The notes under the pieces: model-generated
The model's input: only the letters and a program-made list of their open reading frames with translations
What the model was told of the DNA's origin: nothing
Databases searched by the model: none
Assembly: GCA_963808455.1 (NCBI GenBank)
Contig: CAWEHT010000335.1
Location: forward strand, 1-7,002
DNA from: CAWEHT01 sp963808455
GTDB lineage: Bacteria; Chloroflexota; Anaerolineae; CG2-30-64-16
Length of the DNA stretch: 7,002 nt
Direction of reading: 5' to 3'
Position numbers and translations under genes: made by a program
Part shown: piece after piece, positions 1 to 4,901 of the stretch
Layout: each line of letters begins with the position of its first letter
Numbering within the stretch: position 1 is the first letter of the stretch

Positions 1-1
1 C

Positions 2-926
2 GCCGCGCCCGGCAGCAGGCCGGCAGGCAACCGACCGGCCGCCCATGCCGGAGCGGGCGCCCATGCCGGAGCGGGCGCCCATGCGCCCATCTGCCCCAAC
101 TGCGGGCGCCCCGATGCCGTGCGCCAGGTCACGGCCATTCTGAGGGACGAGACGGCGAGGACAGCCGCAGGCCCAGCCGGCGAGTGGGCGGCGCCGGACC
201 TCGCGCAGAGGCTGCGCTTCCCGCTTCAGACGCCGACCGCGGCCGCACCCTGGGCACCTTCCGCTCACGAGGACGCGCCGCGCCGCTCCTCGCACCGTCC
301 GCGCCGCCCCTCGCACGCGCCGCACCGCTCCTCGGGATTCGGGACAATCGTGCTCACGCTCGGGGCCATCCTCGTGGCCCTGATCCTGGCCGGGGTGATC
401 GGATTTCCGGGCTCTTCCGCCCCCGGCAACGCCAGGGTCCTGGCCGCGCTCGTCGTCGTTGGCGTCGCGATCTTCCTGGCCGTGTTCCCTCGCTTCGTGA
501 GCCTGATGCTTGGTGACGAGGAGCCGGCCGTGCAGCCCAAGCGCCCGCCGCGCAGCCGGCGCGACCGGGATGAGTACAAGGCCGCCTTGCAGCGCTACCG
601 GAGCGAGTGGAACGAGTATGGGTTGGCCCTGCAGCGGCAGGAGAGCATGTGCTATTGTTCGCGGTGCGACGCCGTTTTCGTGCCCGGCGAGGATCGCCCC
701 ACCCGGCCCGAGGACCTGCTTCACCTGCTCAAAGGCGAGCCGTGCGCCGCCCCAGACTCGAACACGGAGCTGCAGATCGAGAGAGCGCGGCTGCTGTCGC
801 TGCTCGAAGATGAGGCTCTCGGGCGGCGCGGAAGGTTCGAACACGGAGCTGCAGATCGAGAGGGCGCGGCTGCTGTCGCTGCTCGAGATGAGGCGCTCGG
901 GCCGCGCGGAGGGCTCGTCCTCATAG
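2..926 (+). CDS. Zinc-ribbon membrane protein, 5' partial, one frameshift
   Basis: The frame is open from the window edge, so the true start lies upstream. About 307 residues are visible once one base is removed near 807-808. A CPNCGRPDAV zinc-knuckle half (nt 92-121) is followed by a Pro/Ser/His/Arg-rich linker. Two hydrophobic segments come next (about 341-406 and 437-490), then a basic stretch and a second knuckle half, CYCSRCDAVF (about 650-679). The CxxC-TM-TM-CxxC layout matches uncharacterised zinc-ribbon proteins that I recall from Chloroflexota and Actinomycetota. I infer that the two halves jointly bind one Zn on one membrane face. No catalytic function is known to me. The tail holds two near-identical 26-residue units (NTELQIERARLLSLLE core). 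Unrepaired, the frame runs on past 926 into the next gene. A hairpin just after the TAG at 924-926 supports the repaired end. Confidence 0.72.
41..76 (+). repeat. 18-bp tandem repeat, two perfect copies
   Basis: The unit gcccatgccggagcgggc occurs at 41-58 and 59-76, and its first 7 bases recur at 77-83. In the zinc-ribbon frame it encodes HAGAGA twice, just before the CPNC knuckle. It is in-frame, so copy-number change would only lengthen a low-complexity N-terminal spacer. Confidence 0.9.
758..913 (+). repeat. 78-bp coding tandem duplication
   Basis: Copy 1 is 758-835 and copy 2 is 837-913. They match at nearly every base (few substitutions, for example 817/895 and 825/903), with one base present only in copy 1 near 807-808 (tcgaag against tcgag). 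Without that base the period is 78 bp, or 26 codons, and both copies are read in the same frame ending at the TAG at 924. The extra A is therefore the likely error or frameshift mutation. Confidence 0.88.
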
Positions 927-927
927 G

Positions 928-948
928 CGCCGGCTTGGGCAGCCGGCG
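928..948 (+). terminator. Stem-loop after zinc-ribbon gene, possible terminator
   Basis: An 8-bp perfect stem cgccggct / agccggcg encloses the 5-nt loop tgggc and starts 1 base after the TAG at 924-926. There is no T-tract after it, so intrinsic termination is uncertain. Its position does support the repaired gene end. Confidence 0.45.
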
Positions 949-1041
949 GGGCTCAGCGGTTCACCCGCCAGGCTGGCTGCAGGACAACGCCGGGCACTTA
1001 TACAAGTCAAGAGGGGATCGAGCGATTTCGAGGGGTTTAGC

Positions 1042-1776
1042 ATGGTGCAGAAGAGAGACGAATACCGCGCAAGGCTGCGCGAGCTCGGCGAATGGGAACC
1101 CTATCTGCTGGCCGAGAGCGGCCTGCCCGGGCCGCGCGGGCAACCTGGAGCTGGCGCAGGCCGCTGCCGACGAGGGCGATGAGGCGCGCTTTCGCGCCTG
1201 GTTGGCATTCGACGCGGCCCGCGCCCCGGCCAATTCGGCGCTCGAGTTCCTGCCTTTCTGCGGCGTGGTCGGGTTGGGCCGGCTGGCCGCCGAGGGGCGC
1301 GGCGACCTGCTGCCCCTCCTCCGCCAATATGCCTCCGATCCGCGCTGGCGGATGCGCGAGGGCGTGGCCATGGCTCTGCAGCGGCTGGGCGACCGCGACA
1401 TGGACGCGCTCCTGCGGGCCGTCGAGCCGTGGAGCCGCGGGGAGCCCCTGGAGCAGCGCGGGCCGCGGCGGCCCTGTGCGAGCCCAGGCTGCTCAGAAAG
1501 CCCAAGCACGCGCGGCAGGTGCTGCAGATCCTGGACTGCATCACCGGCAGGGTGGCCGCCCGTGCGGAGCGACGGGGCGACGAATTCATCGCGCTGCGCA
1601 AGGGCCTGGGCTATTGCTGGAGCGTCGCCGTGGCAGCCTTACCCGAAGAAGGAAAACCCGCCATGGAAAAGTGGCTGCCCTGCATAGACCGCGACGTGCG
1701 CTGGATCATGCGCGAGAACCTGAAGAAGGAGCGCCTGGCCCGCCTGGACCGTGACTGGGTCGCAAGGTGGTGCTGA
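1042..1776 (+). CDS. HEAT-repeat-like protein, two compensating frameshifts
   Basis: Repair gives 244 residues. It starts MVQKRDEYRARLRELGEWEP, runs through ESGLPGPRG, and shifts frame (one extra G in 1138-1140) into NLELAQAAADEGDEARF. It shifts back (one base missing at 1460-1461, LEQR to AAAALCEPRLL) and ends RWIMRENLKKERLARLDRD. Known family: a HEAT/ARM-like alpha-solenoid protein of unknown role, recognised from SDPRWRMREGVAMALQRLGD and the closing DRDVRWIMRENLKK helices, both typical of DNA glycosylase AlkD-like or HEAT folds. No signal peptide or TM is seen, so it is probably cytoplasmic. The ATG at 1042 is chosen because GAGGGG (1030-1035) lies 6 bases upstream and the family N-terminus begins here. 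The two opposite indels keep both ends in one frame. The C-terminus may differ: a further shift near 1765 would end it at the TAG at 1791-1793. Confidence 0.82.
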
Positions 1777-1897
1777 AGCGCACGATCAAGTAGTACTTAA
1801 CTCCCATTTTTCGCGCCCGGCGCGGGTGATATCCTCACGGTGCAACCTGGAAATGCTCGCTTTGGAGCGGCGGCAGCATCGTGAATGGGAGGGACCT

Positions 1898-2083
1898 ATG
1901 AGCATCTGGATCTTCGTCGCCGGCGTGCCGGTGCTTATGTCGACGGTCCTGGCCGTCTCGGCCTGCATCCTCTCGTCCCGGTGCGAGCGCGTCGTCGCAG
2001 ACCCGGCTCCCCAGGAGTCGCCTGCCGATCCGCCAGCCTCGCTGGCGTCCGGACGGCTGCCGGCCTCGGCTGCCAACCTCTAA
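1898..2083 (+). CDS. Small single-pass membrane protein, 61 aa
   Basis: I do not recognise a named family. The ATG at 1898 has a strong ribosome binding site (GGGAGGGA at 1887-1894, 3 bases before ATG). The product begins MSIWIFVAGVPVLMSTVLAV, a hydrophobic helix of about 22 residues, then CILSSRCERV and a Pro/Ala/Ser-rich soluble tail ending SAANL. The hydrophobic start fits either a membrane anchor or a signal peptide with a lipobox-like SAC at residues 26-28. The lipoprotein reading is weaker because no Lys/Arg precedes the helix. The open frame extends back to 1751, overlapping the HEAT gene end, but the ribosome binding site decides for 1898. There is no frameshift and it is not visibly linked to the neighbouring genes. 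Confidence 0.52.
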   Translation: MSIWIFVAGVPVLMSTVLAVSACILSSRCERVVADPAPQESPADPPASLASGRLPASAANL

Positions 2084-2137
2084 ACTGGCCGACCGTGCAC
2101 TTGCGCGCCGCTGCCCGCGGCGGCTCCTCCTGGGAAC

Positions 2138-2155
2138 GCCGGCATCCCTGCCGGC
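2138..2155. repeat. Inverted repeat gccggca-tccc-tgccggc
   Basis: A perfect 7-bp stem with a 4-nt loop lies 55 bp after the small membrane gene. No T-run follows, so it could be a weak terminator or a dispersed palindromic element. Confidence 0.45.
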
Positions 2156-2446
2156 TCCGGTGGCGGATGACGTAGCCGGTCGGTACCCGGCGCTCCCAGC
2201 GAGGCGCTGCGAATCTTCACCATGCGATGGGTCCAAGAGACCGGCCAGGCATGCGCCGCCCGGTTGCTTGGGGGCCGGGGCGGCGGCCAGGCAAGGCCGC
2301 AATTCCCCTGCGACGGCACGTTTAAGGGTGAAGCCGGGGCACAGCCGATTTTGTGACCGGCGCTCCGAGTGGTTGCAACCGGCAAGCTGGCCCCACAAAG
2401 ACGCGGGGCACCGGAATAGAAGCGCGCCCCCCTGGCCTGGCAGTCT

Positions 2447-2475
2447 TCGACAGAATGCCTCGGGTGTGGTAAAAC
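2447..2475 (+). promoter_or_regulatory. Candidate promoter of the AbrB antitoxin operon
   Basis: A -35-like TCGACA (2447-2452; one mismatch to TTGACA) is spaced 17 bp from TAAAAC (2470-2475; four of six to TATAAT), which is preceded by TGG as in an extended -10. This predicts a start near 2482 and a leader of about 50 nt. A 6-bp inverted repeat (2464-2469/2478-2483) covers the -10 and could be an operator for autorepression, as is common for such antitoxins. This is inferred from pattern only. Confidence 0.42.
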
Positions 2476-2500
2476 TCCCACACAAGGTACGACATAGAGG

Positions 2501-2518
2501 CGAAGCAATACCGCTTCG
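2501..2518 (+). promoter_or_regulatory. Hairpin abutting the abrB ribosome binding site
   Basis: The perfect 6-bp stem cgaagc/gcttcg with loop aatacc ends exactly where GGGAGGT (2518-2524), the ribosome binding site of the GTG start at 2531, begins. The direct repeat aggtacg flanks it (2485-2491 and 2521-2527). It could modulate translation or serve as a protein site. Confidence 0.4.
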
Positions 2519-2530
2519 GGAGGTACGGCT

Positions 2531-2791
2531 GTGAGCCAGTTTTACGGCAGCGTCAGCCCCAAGGGCCAGGTCACGATACCGCTCGCGATGCGGCGCATGC
2601 TCAGGCTGCAGCCCAAAGACCGCATCGAGTTCAGAATTCTGGGCGATCAGGTGGTGATCACCCCGGCGCGCCCGGTCCTGGCCGCGCACTATCAATCCGT
2701 CCCGCCCCTGGCAACCCCGATGGGCGATGAAGAAGCGATCCGGCTGGCCATCGAGGAACAGGCCGGCGATGCAGCCGGCGAAGGGCTGTGA
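2531..2791 (+). CDS. AbrB/MazE-type antitoxin (VapB-like), 86 aa
   Basis: This is an intact antitoxin of a type II toxin-antitoxin module. Residues 1-45 form the SpoVT/AbrB swapped-hairpin DNA-binding domain: SVSPKGQVTIPLAMRRML, then a hydrophobic beta strand FRILGDQVVITPA. The C-terminal part (PPLATPMGDEEAIRLAIEEQ) is the acidic, helical toxin-binding tail typical of antitoxins paired with PIN-domain VapC. The GTG start is chosen because GGGAGGT sits 6 bases before it and the fold begins immediately. The stop overlaps the next frame: the VapC remnant can start at ATG 2769, a coupled arrangement usual for vapBC. The domain normally binds its own promoter, and candidate sites are at 2464-2483 and 2501-2518. 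With its toxin truncated, it may now be an orphan or may repress the remaining module. Confidence 0.9.
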   Translation: MSQFYGSVSPKGQVTIPLAMRRMLRLQPKDRIEFRILGDQVVITPARPVLAAHYQSVPPLATPMGDEEAIRLAIEEQAGDAAGEGL

Positions 2792-2906
2792 GGCTGCGAT
2801 ACCGCAAGATGATGTCCAGTTCCTGGACACCAACATTTTCATACGCTACTTCAAAGACTACGACCGGATCAAAGGAGCAGCCGACGTAGTCCGGCGCGAG
2901 CCCTGA
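2769..2906 (+). pseudogene. VapC (PIN-domain) toxin, N-terminal fragment only
   Basis: The frame from ATG 2769 gives 45 residues containing VQFLDTNIFIRYFKDYDRIK. This is the first beta strand and first metal-binding Asp of a PIN ribonuclease (LDTNIF motif), followed by the start of helix 1. PIN toxins are usually about 125-145 residues. Here the frame stops at TGA 2904-2906, and the following DNA is antisense to the MazF remnant on the other strand, so no single-base repair restores it. The remaining acidic catalytic residues are absent and it should be inactive. It overlaps the AbrB antitoxin by 23 bp, which supports their being one former vapBC operon. The real start could also be an internal codon closer to VQFLD. 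Confidence 0.75.
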
Positions 2907-3097
2907 CCCAAATGATCCGACCGGGACACCTTGCTGGTGATCATCGCGACGATAACCTGGGGCAACCCGGTTCCCAGCCCGTCCGCCTGCACCACCATGG
3001 CCGGGCGGCGTTTGGCAGTTCGCAGGTCCGAGTTGGGGAATAGCACCAGCACAACGTCGCCGCGTTTACAGGCGGGCCTTTGAGGCGTCGTAATCAT
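2858..3097 (-). pseudogene. MazF/PemK-type toxin, C-terminally truncated
   Basis: The 79-residue frame begins MITTPQRPACKRGDVVLVLF. It has the MazF opening strand (RGDVVLVLFPNSD), the conserved KRRPAMVV strand with its Arg, and VIVAMITSKVSRSDH with the Thr-Ser of the RNase active region. MazF-family endoribonucleases run about 105-120 residues. Here homology stops around residue 60-68, and the tail (TTSAAPLIRS) is the antisense of the VapC fragment. The usual LLTDS-VVTDNL-type C-terminal segment is missing, so dimerisation and activity are probably lost. The stop is TAG at 2858-2860. The start overlaps the end of the repaired upstream antitoxin by 32 nt. A later start near KRGDVV is possible. 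Confidence 0.75.
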
Positions 3098-3318
3098 CGT
3101 AGGCGTCCATCTCAGGGTCGTTCCAGTCCTCGGAGAAAGTCGCCAGGCGAGCCGCGCAGCTCGGCCGCCTGATCTTCGTCTATCCCACGCTCGCGCAGGT
3201 CGACGCTGGACGATTGCAGGAACGTCACGATCACATTTGCCTCATCTGGCAGGTCAACCGGGGTCTCCACCAGCTCGACCTTTCCCCTGCGATAGATGCC
3301 GCGCACGGTTGTCAGCAT
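3066..3318 (-). CDS. Antitoxin of the MazF-type module, one frameshift, 83 aa
   Basis: It opens MLTTVRGIYRRGKVELVETP, a short beta-rich domain resembling AF2212/DUF104-like antitoxins, then VDLPDEANVIVTFL and SSSVDLRERGIDEDQAAELR. As sequenced it ends early (SPGDFLRGLERP, stop near 3112). Dropping one base of the cc at 3152-3153 continues it as RARLATFSEDWNDPEMDAYD and DYDASKARL, ending at TAA 3066-3068. That acidic WNDPEMDAYDDYDA tail is the expected toxin-binding segment. The ATG at 3316-3318 is preferred over upstream ATGs (3330, 3357) because GAGGTGG lies 3 bases before it and a TATAAT-type -10 at 3338-3343 would place transcription start inside the longer versions. The repaired end overlaps the toxin start, implying translational coupling. 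Naming of the family is tentative; the antitoxin role follows from the toxin pairing. Confidence 0.78.
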
Positions 3319-3337
3319 AAGCCACCTCATCTGGTAG

Positions 3338-3346
3338 ATTATACCA
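3338..3346 (-). promoter_or_regulatory. Extended -10 promoter of the antitoxin/MazF pair
   Basis: Read on the minus strand, TGGTATAAT is a perfect -10 with the upstream TGn extension. It predicts a start near 3331 and a leader of about 13 nt carrying the GAGGTGG ribosome binding site. No good -35 is seen at 17 bp spacing, which an extended -10 can tolerate. Confidence 0.6.
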
Positions 3347-3416
3347 CCGCGCCGCACAAGAACGGCGGCGGCATTCGCCGGGCACCGTCAATCCGCAGCG
3401 CATATAGAGCGCGCGG

Positions 3417-3446
3417 GGCGTCTGGACCACGGGCGTTTGGACCACG
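3417..3446. repeat. 15-bp tandem repeat ggcgtytggaccacg, two copies
   Basis: The copies lie at 3417-3431 and 3432-3446 and differ at one base (c/t). They run directly into a string of acgaag/tcgaag words (3444, 3451, 3460). No gene covers them. They sit between the antitoxin promoter and the 3' end of the mannosyltransferase. Confidence 0.8.
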
Positions 3447-3523
3447 AAGTACGAAGATCTCGAAGTTTGAACCGGGGAGGCGCTAAGGGCCGCGAGGGGC
3501 GAGGGAGCGCGGGCCCACAAGCG

Positions 3524-4287
3524 CTAGCTTCTGCGACCGGCGGGGGTCAGCCCCGCCCTCTCGACGCCCAACCGGGCCACGGTCCGCATGGCCTTGAGGA
3601 TTCTCCATGCGCGAGATCTTGGAGGTGCCCTGCCACCGGTCCTCGAAGATGATGGGGACCTCGCCGACCCGAAAGCCGCTCGCCTGAATACGATAGAGCA
3701 TTTCCAGCAGAAACGAGTAGCCTTCGGCCACGATGGCTCCCAGCGGGACCGTCTCGAGCACCCGGCGGTGGTAGCAGCGGAATCCGGCCGTACAGTCGTG
3801 AGGCTGCAACCCCAGCGCCGTCCGGGCTACCCCATTGGCCGTGCGGCTCAGAAGCTGGCGATGGAGGCCCCAGGAACGGGTGCCTCCCCCGGGCACGTAG
3901 CGTGACCCGATCACCACGTCGAACTGCCGGCTCATGTCGAGCATTGCCGGGATGTAGCGCGGGTGGTGCGAGAAATCCGCATCCATGGTGAAGACCAGGT
4001 TGAACGCCTGAATTCAGCAGCGCGCGAAAGCCGGCAACGTAAGCCGTGCCCAGGCCCAACTTCCCCTGGCGATGGATGACGCCGACCCGCTCGCATTCCG
4101 AGGCCAGCTCGTCCGCGATCAGGCCGGTGCCATCGGGGGAGTTGTCGTCAACCACCAGCACCACGACGCGCTCGGGAAGCGCCAGGATGGCCTGCACCAG
4201 AGACGGCAGGTTCTCGCGCTCATTGTAGGTCGGCATCACCACGGTCGGATGACCCGTACCAGGGGACCCGGTCTGCCCCTCCATCAT
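3524..4287 (-). CDS. Polyprenol monophosphomannose synthase (GT2), two frameshifts
   Basis: Removing one base at about 4005 and one at 3601-3602 gives 253 residues, the usual length for the single-domain Dpm1 family. The family transfers mannose from GDP-mannose to polyprenyl phosphate at the cytoplasmic membrane face. Seen motifs: VVMPTYNERENLP (residues 16-28), VVDDNSPDGTG (45-55), KLGLGTAYVAGF (76-87), MDADFSHHP with the metal-binding DAD (101-109), GSRYVPGGG (127-135), the AEGYSFLLEML helix (188-198) and EVPIIFEDRWQGTSKISRME (209-228). The last of these continues after repair as ILKAMRTVARLGVERAGL. There is no C-terminal TM domain, so membrane association would be peripheral. The stop becomes TAG 3524-3526. 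GAGGG sits just before two adjacent ATGs (4287, 4284), and the second gives better spacing. It is on the same strand as the large membrane gene but 614 bp downstream of it. Confidence 0.9.
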
Positions 4288-4428
4288 TCACCCTCTCTTT
4301 TCTCTCTTTCGGCGCCCAAAGGTACCACATCGTGCCTGCCAGGGCAAGCCCTTCCAACGCGACCAGGCAAATGCCGGCGGCGCCGCGGGCGGGCGGTCGG
4401 GCGCATCCCGGGTCCCGGGCGAGGCACC

Positions 4429-4516
4429 GGCCGACCGCGGATCGGACCACGGATTCACGGAGGGCGCACGCCGCGGCGAGCGTATCCGGGCATCCGTGGC
4501 GTATCCGCGGTCGGCC
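4429..4516. repeat. 88-nt composite palindrome (long imperfect hairpin)
   Basis: The outer arms ggccgaccgcggat (4429-4442) and atccgcggtcggcc (4503-4516) are 14-bp perfect inverted repeats. After a 4x3-nt internal loop, ccacggat (4447-4454) pairs perfectly with atccgtgg (4492-4499). Further pairs follow inward (cgga 4458-4461 with tccg 4485-4488; cgc 4465-4467 with gcg 4480-4482). The symmetry axis is nearly constant, so the whole segment can fold as one rod. No coding frame fits it. Confidence 0.8.
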
Positions 4517-4639
4517 CCCCGCCGCCCCCCAACGTGATCTCGCCCTGAGGCGCCGGCCAGGGCCATCCCGTGTGGCAGCCCGCCCTCTGGTTGGCAACTC
4601 CGCCGGGGGCAGTGCCCGCCGTTGGGATAAGATACCACC

Positions 4640-4674
4640 ACAGGATAGACAGGATCTGACGGGATGAACAGGAT
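4640..4674. repeat. Degenerate acaggat array, four units
   Basis: Units acaggat, acaggat, acgggat and acaggat start at 4640, 4649, 4659 and 4668 (spacing 9, 10, 9). The pattern resembles dispersed intergenic repeats of this type that I recall from several environmental phyla. No function is known to me. Confidence 0.75.
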
Positions 4675-4770
4675 ATAAAGTGATGGGCACGAAGGCTCCC
4701 GCATGGGCGTGGGCAAGCCCAATAAATATCCATCCCGTGCCGGGACCTCCGTGTCCATCCGGCCTATCCA

Positions 4771-4785
4771 TCCCCCTCCGGGGGA
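4771..4785. repeat. Hairpin tccccc-tcc-ggggga
   Basis: A perfect 6-bp stem with a 3-nt loop lies between the two ggacctYcgtgtcc words. Read on the minus strand it lies 117 nt past the membrane/TPR gene stop and has no T-run, so it is at best a weak terminator candidate. Confidence 0.35.
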
Positions 4786-4901
4786 CCTTCGTGTCCGTCC
4801 TGTTCAAATTAACCCACCGGAACGCGCGAGCCGGGCCGCCGGCCCCGCGTGGCCACGCAGCGTGATCTCGCCACGGACGCCGGTCGGCGAAGCGACGGCT
4901 G

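Larger units (their letters stand above)
2084..2530. other. Intergenic region, no convincing gene
   Basis: This is 447 bp between the small membrane protein and the AbrB antitoxin. Open frames here on both strands are Arg/Pro/Ala-rich with no recognisable motif or ribosome binding site, as expected by chance at this GC content. It contains a 7-bp hairpin (2138-2155), a perfect 10-bp palindrome ggttgcaacc (2371-2380), a candidate promoter (2447-2475), a hairpin gtgtgg/ccacac (2464-2483) overlapping that promoter, and a hairpin abutting the antitoxin ribosome binding site. Confidence 0.6.
4288..4901. other. Repeat-rich intergenic region
   Basis: This is 614 bp between the mannosyltransferase start and the membrane/TPR gene stop. 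Open frames on both strands lack family motifs and ribosome binding sites. It holds an 88-nt composite palindrome (4429-4516), a 9-10-bp periodic acaggat array (4640-4674), paired ggacctYcgtgtcc words (4743-4756, 4783-4796), a 6-bp hairpin (4771-4785), a 12-bp perfect palindrome gcgtggccacgc (4847-4858) and a word repeated at 4533 and 4861. The promoter for the mannosyltransferase is presumably here, but I cannot place it. Confidence 0.65.

Noticed and set aside
1807..1824. T-run followed by a cgcgc/gcgcg hairpin after the HEAT-like gene
   Set aside because: The T-run precedes the hairpin on the plus strand, and on the minus strand the hairpin is followed by A residues, so it is not an intrinsic terminator in either direction.
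2160..2534. 124-residue plus-strand frame before the AbrB gene
   Set aside because: No ribosome binding site or motif, and it runs over the promoter, hairpins and ribosome binding site of the antitoxin.
1835..2842. 335-residue open frame on the minus strand
   Set aside because: It is antisense to the AbrB antitoxin and the small membrane gene, Arg/Ala/Pro-rich, with no motif or ribosome binding site; a GC-driven shadow.
3539..3557. ggcgggg/ccccgcc hairpin
   Set aside because: It lies inside the repaired C-terminal codons of the mannosyltransferase and has no T-run, so coding constraint at high GC explains it.
4429..4544. Integron attC-like site
   Set aside because: Long imperfect pairing is present but the GTTRRRY/RYYYAAC core sites are not at the arm ends and no integrase or cassette is nearby.
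4220..4807. Minus-strand frame with a hydrophobic stretch (ICLVALEGLALAGTMWYLW, about 4320-4375) and charged tail running into the mannosyltransferase start
   Set aside because: It could be the last helix of a lost membrane gene, but the rest of the frame is low-complexity and crosses the palindrome; one helix is too little to call a gene.
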